From positions 124,001 through 188,000 of the forward strand of contig JAGDWI010000003.1 in assembly GCA_023269825.1 (NCBI GenBank): a DNA stretch of 64,000 nt. The letters run 5' to 3'. Within the stretch, counting starts at the first letter, position 1, and every line of letters begins with the position of its first letter. Under the pieces are notes generated by a model that had not been told where the DNA came from, searched no databases, and was given only the letters and a program-made list of their open reading frames with translations. The position numbers and the translations under genes are program-made. Source of the DNA: Desulfurococcaceae archaeon (GTDB lineage Archaea; Thermoproteota; Thermoprotei_A; Sulfolobales; Desulfurococcaceae). Positions 7,145 through 17,563 of this stretch are shown here, in pieces.

Positions 7145-8896
7145 TTAAACAAGCGCGTTTAAGCCAAGTCTTGTAACTAGGAATTTGCTTATTTCATTTA
7201 TTTCTACTCGAACTTGCTCTGTTGTATCTCTATCTCGTATGGTAACAGTATTGTCTTCAAGTGTCTGATGATCAACTGTTACAGCGTATGGTACCCCTAT
7301 TTCATCGGCTCTAGCGTATCTTCTCCCAATGCTTCCCTCTTCGTCATAAATCGCTCTGAATCCCTTCTTAATTAAATCCTTGTAAATACTTCTCGCAATA
7401 CTAACCATTTTCGCGTGCTCGGCTTTCCTACCAGCTAGTAATGGGAATACTGCAACGTGGTATGGTGCTAACTGAGGCAGTAGTTTTAACACTACCTTGT
7501 CTTCTCTTTCGTGATACGCGTACTCTAAGACAACATAGAGTAGTCTTTCTAGTCCGAAGGATGGTTCAACAACATGAGGATATATTTTCTTCCCATGCAA
7601 TTTAACTTCTTCTCTCCTTAACTGGAAGCATTCGGGCGGCAATTTGAAGCTTTCTACTTCGATAAACCCTTTTGCATGTAGTTCTCTTACTATTTCTTCC
7701 TGTTTCATTTGAGATAGTGTTCTCATAACTCGTCCAAAGTTCTCTTTACCCACAGTCCTCTCTATTATAGTGGGATTTGGAACAGCTTTCTCAACTGTTA
7801 CAGTCAATGGTTCCTCATATTTCTTAAAAACAGTGAAATCGTTTCCACTGTACTCAGCGTGTCTTTCAATATCATAGCTTGTTCTATAAGCGTAACCAGC
7901 AACCTCTACCCAGTCGAACCTTTGAGTATAAACCTCTTGATCAAATGTTTGCTGAGAGTAGTGTGCTCTCTCATGGGGTAGTTTCTCCACGAACCTTATT
8001 TTATCCAGTGGTATCCCTAAGTTTTTAACGAACATGTTTCCGATGCCCATCCAGTATGCTAACCACGGTGTTTTAACGATTTTTTTATCTATGAGTTCGT
8101 GGACTGTGAATTCAGCGGGTTCCTCAATATTGTTCATTCTCATATTCGCAGTGATTATCCTTAATTTTTCATTACTTACTTCATCGATTAGTTCTTGAAC
8201 TTCTTTCTCTGCTTCCTCGGGGTCGAAGAAGAATTCGACTTCCATAATGTTGAATTCTCGCAGCCTAATTAAACCTTGTCTTGGAGAGATTTCGTTTCTA
8301 CTCACTCTACCTATCTGTGCTACTCCTAGTGGTAGTTTACTTCTCGAGATTTTGAATACTTGGGGGAAATTAATGAACATCCCTTGCGCGTGCTCGGGTC
8401 TGAGATAAGCGGTTTCCCCTCTGTATGGACCTATTTGCGTTGCAAACAAGAGGAGCGCATTGAATACTGGGCCTAATTCTCCTCCGCAATCTGGACACTT
8501 CAAATTATGTTCTTTAATTAACTTACTCATGTTTTCCGTGCTCCAGCCTTCTACGTTTATTTTAAGCAGGTCTTTAATTAAGTGATCTGCTCTATACACT
8601 CTTTTACACTTCGAACACTCAACAACGGGATCTGTGAAGTGTTCCTCGTGGCCACTAGCCTTGAAAACTATTCTCGGATTAATAATGGGTGTTTCTATTT
8701 CGACCACGTTTTCTCTAGTGTACACAAAGTACTTTAACCATTGATTAGCTATATTTCTCTTTATTAGTACACCTACTGATCCAAAGTCATAGAATCCAGC
8801 TACACCTCCATATATTTCAAATGATGTCCAGAATATTCCTCTTCTCCTCGCTAGATCAACTATTTTCTCGTAGAGGTCTTGACTTTTGTTAACCAA
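7145..8896 (-). CDS. glyS: Glycyl-tRNA synthetase, archaeal/eukaryotic class II type
   Basis: This enzyme charges tRNA-Gly with glycine. The 583 residues match the dimeric archaeal enzyme. Visible are class II motif 1 near residues 60-75, zinc-type cysteines C94, C97, C134 and C137, RPEHAQG at 166-172, motif 2 RNEISPRQG at 200-208, the motif 3 region PSFGLERLL near 485, and a C-terminal anticodon-binding domain. The TTG start at 8896 follows AAAGGGGT. The gene is divergent from the ureohydrolase gene and leads an apparent three-gene operon with the AbrB-like and helical genes. Confidence 0.96.
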   Translation of the reverse strand: MVNKSQDLYEKIVDLARRRGIFWTSFEIYGGVAGFYDFGSVGVLIKRNIANQWLKYFVYTRENVVEIETPIINPRIVFKASGHEEHFTDPVVECSKCKRVYRADHLIKDLLKINVEGWSTENMSKLIKEHNLKCPDCGGELGPVFNALLLFATQIGPYRGETAYLRPEHAQGMFINFPQVFKISRSKLPLGVAQIGRVSRNEISPRQGLIRLREFNIMEVEFFFDPEEAEKEVQELIDEVSNEKLRIITANMRMNNIEEPAEFTVHELIDKKIVKTPWLAYWMGIGNMFVKNLGIPLDKIRFVEKLPHERAHYSQQTFDQEVYTQRFDWVEVAGYAYRTSYDIERHAEYSGNDFTVFKKYEEPLTVTVEKAVPNPTIIERTVGKENFGRVMRTLSQMKQEEIVRELHAKGFIEVESFKLPPECFQLRREEVKLHGKKIYPHVVEPSFGLERLLYVVLEYAYHEREDKVVLKLLPQLAPYHVAVFPLLAGRKAEHAKMVSIARSIYKDLIKKGFRAIYDEEGSIGRRYARADEIGVPYAVTVDHQTLEDNTVTIRDRDTTEQVRVEINEISKFLVTRLGLNALV

Positions 8897-8998
8897 ATTA
8901 ATACCCCTTTAGCTCATTAATCATTGCTAAGTAATTTGGGTTAAATATTATTTTTCACTATTAAGCTATTAAGTTGAAGTTCGAAGTGGTGGGCAATT

Positions 8999-9874
8999 GT
9001 GTGGAAAACTTTGCTCATGAAACCAACATTCGCGTGCTTGGAGAATGTAAAATCCCGAGTAGCAGTTATAGGCATTCCATTGGATAATACCGGTACATAT
9101 AGGCCTGGGACAAGATTTGCACCACAGAAAATAAGAGATGCTGCGTGTAACCTAGAGTTATACAGTATCATGGCAAACAAGTCAATAGAAGATGTTGGCT
9201 TCAAAGACTACGGGGATATTGTACTACCACCTGGAGATACTGTGAGATCCCTTCAAAGAATAGAGCTTATAACTAGGAACATCTCCGGGGAACATAATGG
9301 CTTATTAGTCATACTTGGAGGAGAACACCTCTTGACTTATTCAACAGTACGTGCGTTAGAAGATAGAATTGATACTCTTATTGTCTTTGATGCTCATCTT
9401 GATTCACGTTTAGAGTACCTTGATTCAAACGTGAATCATGCCACTTTTTTACGTAAATTGATTGAAGAAGGAGTAAATGTTTTACATATTGGATCAAGAG
9501 CATACACTGAAGACGAGGTCAATTATGTTAAGAGTAAGAGTAACGTTAAAGTATTCAACATATTAGATGTCTACAATAACAAACTAGAGTTCAGTGATCT
9601 TGGCAGAACATATGTTAGCGTTGATTTAGATGTCTTTGACCCAGCCATAGCACCAGGCGTATCTAATCCTGAACCTTTAGGATTAAACACGTACATGTTC
9701 CTAAACATATTGAAGAACGTCTTCAATAAATCTACGAGTATAGTAGCCATCGATGTTGTTGAAGTTAACCCATTAGTAGATTACAGCGACGTAACCAGTA
9801 TTCTCGCTGCAAAAGTAGTTATTGAGTCCGTGGGCTTATACTTGAGTAAGACGACAGAGTATAATGTTAAATAG
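8999..9874 (+). CDS. speB: Ureohydrolase (arginase/agmatinase family)
   Basis: The family hydrolyses guanidino compounds to urea with two manganese ions. In crenarchaea the usual substrate is agmatine, giving putrescine. The 291 residues carry the metal motifs GGEH (near 101-104), DAHLD (near 130-134) and DLDVFDP (near 215-221), plus the GVSNPEPLGL loop. The substrate is inferred, since arginase and agmatinase share these motifs. The GTG start at 8999 has GGTG 7 bases before it; an in-frame ATG at 9020 would remove seven residues. Its stop overlaps the convergent rpo12 gene by 8 bases. Confidence 0.85.
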   Translation: MWKTLLMKPTFACLENVKSRVAVIGIPLDNTGTYRPGTRFAPQKIRDAACNLELYSIMANKSIEDVGFKDYGDIVLPPGDTVRSLQRIELITRNISGEHNGLLVILGGEHLLTYSTVRALEDRIDTLIVFDAHLDSRLEYLDSNVNHATFLRKLIEEGVNVLHIGSRAYTEDEVNYVKSKSNVKVFNILDVYNNKLEFSDLGRTYVSVDLDVFDPAIAPGVSNPEPLGLNTYMFLNILKNVFNKSTSIVAIDVVEVNPLVDYSDVTSILAAKVVIESVGLYLSKTTEYNVK

Positions 9875-10016
9875 CTTTAACAATCCTATACGTTTTAGCT
9901 ACTTTGAAAACTATTTCGTAAGTGCATTTAGGACATCTAACTTGTCTACCATAGGTTCTTACCATTTCTTCGTAGTCAAAAACATAACCACATCTTCCAC
10001 ACTTATATTTAACCAT
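9867..10016 (-). CDS. rpo12: RNA polymerase subunit Rpo12 (RpoP)
   Basis: This 49-residue zinc-ribbon protein is the archaeal homologue of eukaryotic Rpb12 (RPC10), a core subunit contacting Rpo3/Rpo2. Cysteines at 6, 9, 28 and 31 form the zinc site (CGRCG and CPKC), and the ending VAKTYRIVKAI matches the conserved C-terminus of the family. It is translated from an ATG at 10016 on the minus strand. It converges with the ureohydrolase gene, overlapping by 8 bases, and lies back to back with the aIF1 gene. Confidence 0.93.
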   Translation of the reverse strand: MVKYKCGRCGYVFDYEEMVRTYGRQVRCPKCTYEIVFKVAKTYRIVKAI

Positions 10017-10105
10017 GCTTATTCACCTAAGAGTACCTTGCCCATTATTTCTGAAATAGGTTTTTAAGTTTTTAATATGTAAATAAAATATTGGCAGTCC
10101 CGGTG

Positions 10106-10432
10106 ATGCAAAAACACATGTCTGGTCAAGTATGTGGAGGCGAAATACCGGAGGAACTATGTGAGAGATTAATTGTGGAACAACCATTACTGAAGATCCG
10201 GCTAGATACAAGGAAATTCGGGAAAGCTGTAACAGTTGTTGACGGGTTTCCAAGCGATAAAGAATTACTTAAACATTTAGCGAGGTACCTTAAAACCAAG
10301 TTAGCTGCTGGAGGAACATACAGAGAGGAGGAGGGTAGAATAGAGTTACAGGGTGATCATAGACAACGTGTAAAACAGATTCTAATAGAAGAACTAGGCA
10401 TTAATCCAGAAAACATATTAGTAATGAGTTAG
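10106..10432 (+). CDS. Translation initiation factor aIF1 (SUI1 family)
   Basis: aIF1/eIF1 monitors start-codon recognition on the small ribosomal subunit. The SUI1 fold is clear: KIRLDTRKFGKAVTVVDGF, then KTKLAAGGTYREEEGRIELQG. The protein is about 108 residues. Start choice is uncertain: TTG at 10091, ATG at 10106 and ATG at 10118 are all in frame, and GGTG at 10102 fits the last with a long spacer. A T-rich TATA-like stretch near 10069 would place the transcript start close to 10095, so the message may be nearly leaderless. Confidence 0.92.
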   Translation: MQKHMSGQVCGGEIPEELCERLIVEQPLLKIRLDTRKFGKAVTVVDGFPSDKELLKHLARYLKTKLAAGGTYREEEGRIELQGDHRQRVKQILIEELGINPENILVMS

Positions 10433-10469
10433 AGATTAGAGTGAAAGAATAAAATATTCAGTGTTTTTC

Positions 10470-11435
10470 CTACTCTTCAACTTCCATACTTAGAACTTTC
10501 ATTAGTTCTCTGCATCTATTTCTAACTGTAACCTCTGTTACGCCTGCGACATTGGCTATTTCCTTCTGTGATCTTTCTTCACCTAGTTTCTCGCACGCTA
10601 AGTACACGGCGGCTGCCGCTAAGCCGATGGGGTCTTTTCCACCTAATACACCCGTTTCTCTTGCTTTATTTAATATCTCGATCGCCGTTCTTACAACAGC
10701 GCCTGATAAACCGAGTGCGTGAGCTATTCTTGGAACAAAGTCCGCTGGTTCACTTGTTGTGACCTTAATGCTTAGCTCGCGTAGTAGTAATCTATAACAC
10801 CTAGCTATTTCCTTCCTACTAACACGTGAATACTCCTCTATTTCATCAAGTGTTCTCGGTAGTTTCCTCAATCTGCACGCAAGGTATATAGCGGCTGCAA
10901 TAACGCTCTCAATGCTTCTACCTCTAACTAACCCCTTCTCAACTGCTTCTCTATAGATCTTCGCGGCTTCCTCCCTTATATAAGTTGGAAGATTGAGTAG
11001 ATCGCTTAATCTATCGAGTTCATTCATTGCTTGAGCTAGATTCCTCTCAACACTAGTTAAAATACGTGTCCTAGCTTGCCATTTACGTAGTTTATACAAC
11101 TGGTACTTCTTATTTATCAGTGTGTGGCCAGACGCGTCTCTATCAGAGTAATCAATCGCCGTGGTAAACCCCATGTCATGAACCGTTGGAGTTATTGGGC
11201 CACCTGTTCTCGCTCTTTTCTCTCTTTCCTCTGGAGTAAATGCACGCCACTCAGCTCTATCATCTATTACTCTGTCCTCTATTACTTCCCCTGTTTCAAG
11301 GCAAATATACTCCGCTCTCGCTACCTCATAAACTACCTTATCTGGTGGGCACTTTGACTTGTTTTCCTTAACTTGTTCTTGAGGAGATGTATTTGTTCCA
11401 GTATTATTACTATTTACGGATTCTTCATTAAACAT
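10470..11435 (-). CDS. tfb: Transcription factor B (TFB/TFIIB)
   Basis: TFB binds the TBP-promoter complex and recruits RNA polymerase. The protein has an N-terminal ribbon, a B-reader linker (EWRAFTPEE), and two cyclin-like repeats of about 90 residues; the last helix set QKEIANVAGVTEVTVRNR contacts the BRE. The ribbon keeps only one cysteine of each usual pair (CPPDK and CLETGE), as in the main TFB of Sulfolobus. I start it at the ATG at 11435, with GGTG 8 bases before, rather than at the GTG at 11453. That gives 321 residues. Divergent from tRNA-Gln. Confidence 0.95.
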   Translation of the reverse strand: MFNEESVNSNNTGTNTSPQEQVKENKSKCPPDKVVYEVARAEYICLETGEVIEDRVIDDRAEWRAFTPEEREKRARTGGPITPTVHDMGFTTAIDYSDRDASGHTLINKKYQLYKLRKWQARTRILTSVERNLAQAMNELDRLSDLLNLPTYIREEAAKIYREAVEKGLVRGRSIESVIAAAIYLACRLRKLPRTLDEIEEYSRVSRKEIARCYRLLLRELSIKVTTSEPADFVPRIAHALGLSGAVVRTAIEILNKARETGVLGGKDPIGLAAAAVYLACEKLGEERSQKEIANVAGVTEVTVRNRCRELMKVLSMEVEE

Positions 11436-11552
11436 AAGAAACTCACCAAGCACCTATTGTTCTGTGTTTTACCCCCTTATAAATTTAACGCAAAGTTTAA
11501 AAACCCTAGTGTGAAATGGCCTTATAAATCCTTTATAAATAATGAGTTAAAA

Positions 11553-11562
11553 CTTAATAAAC
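11553..11562 (+). promoter_or_regulatory. TATA-like element upstream of tRNA-Gln
   Basis: The AT-rich stretch CTTAATAAAC lies about 35 bases before the mature tRNA 5' end. The other four tRNA genes in the window have a TTTAAA-type box at a similar distance, which supports the call, although this copy is the weakest. Confidence 0.4.
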
Positions 11563-11595
11563 TCTATGTAAAGATAAAGATAGAATCGGGAAAGT

Positions 11596-11683
11596 AGCCG
11601 GGTCGTCTAGCGGCCAAGGATGCGGGGCTTTGGCCGAACACGGAGGAAACCCCGTGACCGGGGTTCGAATCCCCGCCCGGCTA
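11596..11683 (+). tRNA. tRNA-Gln (UUG) with 15-base intron
   Basis: The acceptor AGCCGGG pairs fully with CCCGGCT at the 3' end, followed by discriminator A. D, anticodon and T arms all form, and the T loop is TTCGAAT. The anticodon TTG is at 11630-11632. The anticodon stem closes only if bases 11634-11648 (15 nt) are removed between positions 37 and 38, the standard archaeal intron site. No CCA is encoded. Assignment to Gln rests on the anticodon and the A at positions 1 and 73. Confidence 0.95.
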
Positions 11684-11743
11684 CTTTATATTGACCACTT
11701 AGTTTTTACCTCTCAATGATCCCCATGAAAACAACTCATTGAT

Positions 11744-12325
11744 CTACACAAAGCCGAGTCTACTTGAAGAAAGCTTGGACAGTGCTGATGCTAATTTATC
11801 CGCTATTCTCAAGGGTTCGGGTATAGGGCTATATATGCATGTACTTTTCAATAAGTGAAAAACTTTCCTTAACTCAATGTTTTTAGCATATACTCTAATA
11901 GTTCTCCAGGGCGTATTGAAATAAACCATTTTTAAGTATACTTCCTCTATTACACTATATCTCTCCCTCCAGTCAGTGAAGTGTTTTTGTAGCGCGATTT
12001 TAATTCTATTGAGATCAAGGGGGTACAGTTGAATAACTATTATTCCTTTACCCGTTAACTCCGACAATTGATCGGGATCCACGACGTCGAAGCCTGCATA
12101 AGTTATACCATCCAGTATTAAAACCTCTCCTCCAAGGAATTTTGATAACTCAGAAATTATTTGAGTTGATGTGTTAAGATCAACTCTAACTGTAGACCAC
12201 GCGATTTTCGTTACTTTATGAGATTCTACTGTTTCAACGCCAACTATGAAAGTTAATCCTTTCCCACTCTTATACGTGGGAGGAAAGAATCCATCATCGT
12301 ACGCTTCCATAACAATATTAGACAA
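11744..12325 (-). CDS. Endonuclease dU family protein (DUF99)
   Basis: This family is structurally related to endonuclease V, and a member has been shown to cut DNA at deoxyuridine. The signature LDGITYAGFDVVD is encoded near residues 71-83, and the early acidic segment AYDDGFF is also typical. The 193 residues match the family length. It starts 8 bases inside the end of the cdc6 gene, so initiator and nuclease are probably translated from one message. The TTG start at 12325 could instead be the ATG at 12310. Confidence 0.85.
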   Translation of the reverse strand: MSNIVMEAYDDGFFPPTYKSGKGLTFIVGVETVESHKVTKIAWSTVRVDLNTSTQIISELSKFLGGEVLILDGITYAGFDVVDPDQLSELTGKGIIVIQLYPLDLNRIKIALQKHFTDWRERYSVIEEVYLKMVYFNTPWRTIRVYAKNIELRKVFHLLKSTCIYSPIPEPLRIADKLASALSKLSSSRLGFV

Positions 12326-13514
12326 TGCTCTTCGTAACCTCTCTTACTACTTTTATAACTTCATCTTTGACCTTGATTATTTTAGTTAATCCATGTCTAC
12401 CCATGCTTCTAACATCTGCAATTATAATGCCCATCATGTCTAATTGCGAGATCACTTGGCTAACACTGCGCATTGACAGTGGTTCTAAACCATGTTTCCT
12501 AGCGATGTCAACGTATAGTGAGTACACTTCGCCCGTAGTAGTTGATCCCTTCTTGGAAACTAAGTCGACTATTGCTTTCAATACGAGTTTTTGTTGGAGA
12601 GGCAGTGTTACGATGCTCTGGTATAGTCTACCCTCCTCGATCTCTAATACTGCTTTCTTAACGTGTTCAATTGTTACCTCGCTCGCACCCTCTCTCTCGG
12701 CCACCTCCCCTGATACTCTAAGTAGATCTAACGCTCTCCTAGCATCACCGTGTTCTCTTGCAGCTAATGCTGCGCAATAAGAGATCACACTATCGCTTAT
12801 CACACCTGGATGAAAAGCTTTCTCGGATCTCTGTTTAAGTATTGTGAATAATTGTTCAGCATTATAGGGCGGGAAAAATATCTCTTCTTCACCTAGGCTT
12901 GATTTCACTCTTGGGTCAAGGTTCTCGACGAAATACAAGTTATTCGTAATACCTATTACTGAGACCTTTGATCTCGATAAATCCTCGTTAACTCTTAGAA
13001 GTTTATATAGTAAGTCGTCTCCGTTGCGTTTAACGAAGTAATCTATTTCATCGAGTATAACTATGTGTAACCCGCTCCAACTATCTAGGGCATTAACGTA
13101 TTTCCTATATACCTCGCTTAGCGCTAAACCTGTGTATGGTATCCTTAATCCAATACTAGAAGCTATAGTGGCTAAGACCTTGTATGGAGTATCTATTTTC
13201 CTAGTATTCACGTATGCGTAATTTAGCTTTATACCTATAGATGATGCTTTTTCCGCTAGTTTTTTAACAACATACTTAGCTACAACGGTTTTACCTGTTC
13301 CAGTTAACCCGTACAGTAGTATATTACTCGGGCGTTCACCCTTAGCTGAAACCACAAGTATATCTGCGAGTTTCCTTATCTCGGTTTCCCTGTGCGGCAA
13401 AGATTCAGGAACATAGTCCGGGTGCAATACTTCTCTATTAATGAATATCCTTGAAGCTAACCCGCGCTTCTTTATGATTTCCTCAATTATATCTAGCTCT
13501 TCGGCATTAAACAA
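12318..13514 (-). CDS. cdc6: Orc1/Cdc6 replication initiator
   Basis: This is the archaeal origin-binding AAA+ ATPase. From the chosen TTG at 13514 (398 residues), Walker A GLTGTGKT is at 69-76, Walker B VILDEID at 152-158, and sensor 1 (VIGITNN) follows. The C-terminal winged helix (about 300-398) binds origin repeats. I chose TTG because GGGGTG lies 7 bases before it; the longer reading from 13544 runs through that site. Crenarchaea often have two or three cdc6 genes, so which paralogue this is cannot be told. A second gene (endonuclease dU) follows in the same unit. Confidence 0.93.
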   Translation of the reverse strand: MFNAEELDIIEEIIKKRGLASRIFINREVLHPDYVPESLPHRETEIRKLADILVVSAKGERPSNILLYGLTGTGKTVVAKYVVKKLAEKASSIGIKLNYAYVNTRKIDTPYKVLATIASSIGLRIPYTGLALSEVYRKYVNALDSWSGLHIVILDEIDYFVKRNGDDLLYKLLRVNEDLSRSKVSVIGITNNLYFVENLDPRVKSSLGEEEIFFPPYNAEQLFTILKQRSEKAFHPGVISDSVISYCAALAAREHGDARRALDLLRVSGEVAEREGASEVTIEHVKKAVLEIEEGRLYQSIVTLPLQQKLVLKAIVDLVSKKGSTTTGEVYSLYVDIARKHGLEPLSMRSVSQVISQLDMMGIIIADVRSMGRHGLTKIIKVKDEVIKVVREVTKSIV

Positions 13515-13602
13515 GTTAAAGCACCCCATGTATTGGTTCAGCAAAAGAGCTTTAACATAAACCCCAGTCAGTATAGTATCCTTAATTAAAGCTATAAAAA
13601 CA

Positions 13603-13612
13603 CTTTTAAACC
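13603..13612 (+). promoter_or_regulatory. TATA element of tRNA-Ala
   Basis: CTTTTAAACC ends 28 bases before the mature tRNA 5' end, the spacing seen for the other tRNA genes here. Confidence 0.6.
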
Positions 13613-13640
13613 TGGATAATCAATACTAATGAAGTGAAAC

Positions 13641-13728
<88 letters not shown>

Positions 13729-13773
13729 CTAACTTGTTCGCCTGTTTCATTGAGTAAAGTCAAAGGTTTATAC

Positions 13774-13780
13774 TATAAAA
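13774..13780 (+). promoter_or_regulatory. TATA box of the rpo5-rpo2 gene cluster
   Basis: TATAAAA sits about 45-54 bases before the possible rpo5 starts, so transcription should begin near 13800. It is the only good box between tRNA-Ala and the RNA polymerase genes. Confidence 0.55.
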
Positions 13781-13824
13781 GCCCCTGTAACCTTGGAGAT
13801 ATAAAGGTTGGAGTGCTTTGGTAG

Positions 13825-14091
13825 TTGATACGTATGAATGAGGAAATAAACATCCTTGAACACGAGTTAGTGCCGAAGCATGAAATAGTGCCTCCAGAAG
13901 AGGCAATCCAGTTATTGAAGAAACTTGGAATAGAGCCCTGGCAACTACCATGGATGTCCATGGATGACCCAGTTGCTAAAGCAATAGGTGCAAAACCTGG
14001 AGACATAGTAAGAATTATTAGGAAGAGCCCCACTGCAGGAGTATTTGTTGCTTACAGATATGTAGTTGTAGAGGTGACTAAGAAGTCTTGA
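13825..14091 (+). CDS. rpo5: RNA polymerase subunit Rpo5 (RpoH)
   Basis: Rpo5 is the archaeal counterpart of the Rpb5 C-terminal assembly domain. The conserved opening [12 protein letters not shown] and the late segment [15 protein letters not shown] identify it. The size is 88 residues from TTG at 13825, or 85 from ATG at 13834; the ribosome site is weak for both. It leads the Rpo5-Rpo2-Rpo1N-Rpo1C block, and its TGA stop shares bases with the TTG start of rpo2 (TTGA). Confidence 0.95.
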   Translation: MIRMNEEINILEHELVPKHEIVPPEEAIQLLKKLGIEPWQLPWMSMDDPVAKAIGAKPGDIVRIIRKSPTAGVFVAYRYVVVEVTKKS

Positions 14092-17000
14092 CACAGCGCT
14101 TAACACCCGAGGATCTATGGGTTGTATCTAGGAGATACATTGAGGAAAAAGGATTAGTTAGACAACACTTAGATAGCTATGATAGATTCATCCGGGAGAT
14201 CCTCCCAGCTATTATCGAGGAATTTAAAGTTGTTCCAATAACAGATACCGTGAAACTATACATTGAAAAACCAAGAATCGAGAAACCTCAATGGATAGAA
14301 ATCGATGGCACCCCTCAATACAAGACGCCTCTCGAGTGTAGAATCAGGAATTTAACATACATGGCTCCCGTAATTGTAACCGTAAGACTTGAAGGAGACG
14401 GTGTGTACCGTGAGCTAAGTTTAAAGCTAATGGATCTCCCCGTAATGCTTAAATCGGAAATCGACCCATTAAGCAAAGCGAGCCCAGAGGAATTAATACA
14501 GTACGGGGAGGATCCGAGAGATCCAGGCGGTTACTTCATCATTAATGGAAGCGAGAGAGTCTTAGTTGCACAAGAAGACCTAGCGAGTAACACTATTCTC
14601 GTAGATTACGGACAGGAGGGTACAGGGATAACACATACAGCGAAAGTAGTTAGCGCAGCCAGAGGTAGAAGATCGCAACTAATAATAGATCGTAGGAAAG
14701 ACGGCATATTCTACGCTAATTTCCAAGGACATAAAATACCAGCCGTAATATTAATGATAGCGCTAGGTCTGGATACTCGTGAAGTACTCTACGCTGTTAG
14801 CCCGGATCCAACATACCATAACTACGTATTACCATCTATACTCCAAGTAGAGCAGGTTCTCCCGAAAATAGAGGTTCCACAAGAAATTAGTGAGGAAGAG
14901 CTAAAACAGTACATGGAGGAATATAGGAAGAAGCTGGTTGAGGAAGCATTGGACTTCATAGGTTCACGATTCGCCATTGGTAGACCGCGAGAAGAGAGAA
15001 TTGAGAGAGCTCGTAGACTTTTAGATGAAAGACTTCTCCCCCATATAGGAACAGATTCCAGTAGGGAAACAAGAATTCTTAAAGCCATGTTTATTGGACA
15101 AATGATTGCTAGAATAATAGAGTTAATGCTTGGCCGACGTGAACCCGACGATAAAGATCATTATAGAAACAAGAGGTTAAAGCTAGCAGGTGACCTCCTC
15201 GCCACGCTTGTGAGAGCTGCACTAGTATCATTTACTCGGGAAGTACGTGAAGAACTAGAGAAACAGCTATCTAAAACCAGGAAACTCGAGATAAAAGCAG
15301 CGTTCAAACACAGCATAATAACAGATAGAATACTACATGCTATGGCTACAGGTAACTGGCCTGGTGGAAGAACAGGCGTAAGCCAGTTACTAGATAGAAC
15401 CAATATGTTAAGCACACTTAGCCACTTGAGACGTGTTGTCTCACCACTCGCCCGTGGACAACCACACTTTGAAGCAAGAGAACTTCACGGAACTCAATGG
15501 GGTAGAATTTGTCCATTTGAAACACCAGAAGGAGCTAATATTGGTTTAGTTAAGAACCTCGCTTTACTAGTTAACGTGAGTGTTGGAATAGAAGATAAAC
15601 CCGTAGAGGAGCTCCTATACGAACTAGGCACAATACCAATTGTAACTAAGAGAATTAAAGGTAAAGTAGTTAAAGGCTATTTAGATGACATCATAGAAAA
15701 ACTCGAGAAAGGAGAAGTAAGAGGAGACGAGTACTCGGGATGGAGTAGAGTATTCCTGAACGGGAAGCTCATAGGGTATCATCCTGATGGTGAAACCTTA
15801 ACGAAAACCATTAGGAAACTTAGGAGACAAGGTAAACTGAGTCCAGAAGTCAACGTAGCACATATTCAAACCAATTACTTAAACGAAGTCATAGTAAACA
15901 CTGACGCTGGTAGAATCAGGAGACCATTAATAGTTGTTGAAAACGGAGTACCTAGACTCACGAAGGATCACGTTGAGAAATTAAAGAAAGGAGAAATCTC
16001 GTTCGAAGACCTAGTTAAAGAGGGAATCATAGAGTACCTAGACCCTGATGAAGAGGAAAACGCTTATGTTGCTTTAACAATGGATCAAGTAACAAAGGAG
16101 CACACTCACCTCGAACTATGGATACCTGGAATATTCGGTATAACAGCGTCTATAATACCATACCCTGAACATAATCAAAGCCCAAGAAACATGTATGAAG
16201 CAGCAATGGCTAAACAAGCACTTGGATTAAACGCCGCTAACTTCCAGAACAGAGTTGATACACGTGGTCACTTATTGCATTATCCACAAAAACCATTAGT
16301 TACAACTAAGGCTATTGATGTTATTGGTTACAATGAAAGACCGGCTGGACAAAACTTCGTGGCAGCTGTTTTAACGCTCACAGGGTACAATATCGAAGAC
16401 GCCGTTATATTAAATAAGAGTAGTGTTGAAAGAGGTCTCGCTAGGTCAACTTTCTTTAGGTTATATACGACAGTAGAGTATAAGTACCCTGGAGGAATAC
16501 AAGATGAGATAACTAAACCATCACCTAGTGCGAAAGGTTACAGAGGACAACGCTCATACGAGCTCCTCGAAGAAGACGGCATTGTTCCACCCGAAACAGA
16601 AGTAGTTGGCGGTGAAGTACTAATAGGTAAAGTTAGTCCACCGAGATTCATTAGTGCACAAGAATACGCTGTCGGTGGGATAACTAGGCAAGACACCAGC
16701 ATCGCTGTTAGACACGGTGAAAAAGGCGTAGTTGATGTAGTAATATTGACGATGGATGACGAAGGCAATAAACTCGTTAAAGCGAGAGTAAGAGATCTAA
16801 GAATACCTGAACTAGGCGATAAGTTCGCATCAAGACATGGTCAAAAAGGCGTAGTGGGCTTGCTAATACCACAGTATGATATGCCTTTCACGGAGGAAGG
16901 AGTAACACCAGACTTAATAATAAATCCACACGCTTTCCCAAGTAGAATGACTGTTGGACAATTACTTGAAAGCATAGCTGGAAAAGCGGCTGCTTTAAGA

Positions 17001-17558
17001 GGAGAATATGTTGATGCAACACCATTCTACAAAGAAGACGTTGAAAACATTAAGCTAGTACTCAAGAAGCATGGATACTCGCCAACAGGTGAAGAAGTTA
17101 TGTATGATGGTAGAACCGGTGAAATGCTGGAAGGACCAGTCTTCATAGGGATAGTATATTATCAGAAACTACACCACATGGTGAGCGATAAAATACATGC
17201 AAGAGCCAGAGGCCCTGTTCAGATCTTAACGAGGCAACCAACTCAGGGAAGATCCAGAGCAGGTGGACTAAGATGGGGTGAAATGGAGGTTGACTGCTTA
17301 GTTGGACACGGCGCAGCTTTATTATTGAGGGAAACTATGCGTGAGAGAAGCGATCTTTCAAGAATATATGTATGTGAAGAGTGCGGATTCATAGGTTACT
17401 TCGATAAAAACAAGGGTAAACTCATATGTCCAATACACAAGGATAAGACTACCCTGAAACCCGTTGATGTCAGTTATGCCTTTAAACTACTAATACAGGA
17501 GCTAATGAGCATGGGTATTAAGCCAAGGTTAATAATCCAGGACCTGCTTAAAGGGTGA
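14088..17558 (+). CDS. rpo2: RNA polymerase subunit Rpo2 (undivided B subunit)
   Basis: At 1156 residues this is the second-largest catalytic subunit in one piece, as in crenarchaea, not split into B' and B'' as in many methanogens. Visible are the fork/lobe regions, the DFINGSER-like [13 protein letters not shown], the catalytic-face motif [12 protein letters not shown] near 910, and a C-terminal zinc site (CEECG then CPIH) near 1100-1120. The TTG start overlaps the rpo5 stop by 4 bases, and its own stop overlaps the rpo1N ribosome site. Confidence 0.98.
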   Translation: MTQRLTPEDLWVVSRRYIEEKGLVRQHLDSYDRFIREILPAIIEEFKVVPITDTVKLYIEKPRIEKPQWIEIDGTPQYKTPLECRIRNLTYMAPVIVTVRLEGDGVYRELSLKLMDLPVMLKSEIDPLSKASPEELIQYGEDPRDPGGYFIINGSERVLVAQEDLASNTILVDYGQEGTGITHTAKVVSAARGRRSQLIIDRRKDGIFYANFQGHKIPAVILMIALGLDTREVLYAVSPDPTYHNYVLPSILQVEQVLPKIEVPQEISEEELKQYMEEYRKKLVEEALDFIGSRFAIGRPREERIERARRLLDERLLPHIGTDSSRETRILKAMFIGQMIARIIELMLGRREPDDKDHYRNKRLKLAGDLLATLVRAALVSFTREVREELEKQLSKTRKLEIKAAFKHSIITDRILHAMATGNWPGGRTGVSQLLDRTNMLSTLSHLRRVVSPLARGQPHFEARELHGTQWGRICPFETPEGANIGLVKNLALLVNVSVGIEDKPVEELLYELGTIPIVTKRIKGKVVKGYLDDIIEKLEKGEVRGDEYSGWSRVFLNGKLIGYHPDGETLTKTIRKLRRQGKLSPEVNVAHIQTNYLNEVIVNTDAGRIRRPLIVVENGVPRLTKDHVEKLKKGEISFEDLVKEGIIEYLDPDEEENAYVALTMDQVTKEHTHLELWIPGIFGITASIIPYPEHNQSPRNMYEAAMAKQALGLNAANFQNRVDTRGHLLHYPQKPLVTTKAIDVIGYNERPAGQNFVAAVLTLTGYNIEDAVILNKSSVERGLARSTFFRLYTTVEYKYPGGIQDEITKPSPSAKGYRGQRSYELLEEDGIVPPETEVVGGEVLIGKVSPPRFISAQEYAVGGITRQDTSIAVRHGEKGVVDVVILTMDDEGNKLVKARVRDLRIPELGDKFASRHGQKGVVGLLIPQYDMPFTEEGVTPDLIINPHAFPSRMTVGQLLESIAGKAAALRGEYVDATPFYKEDVENIKLVLKKHGYSPTGEEVMYDGRTGEMLEGPVFIGIVYYQKLHHMVSDKIHARARGPVQILTRQPTQGRSRAGGLRWGEMEVDCLVGHGAALLLRETMRERSDLSRIYVCEECGFIGYFDKNKGKLICPIHKDKTTLKPVDVSYAFKLLIQELMSMGIKPRLIIQDLLKG

Positions 17559-17563
17559 TACAC

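Noticed and set aside
13515-13640. Possible replication origin next to cdc6
   Set aside because: Only a weak ACTGGGG-like piece is visible; no clear repeated origin-box motif or AT-rich unwinding element with paired sites.
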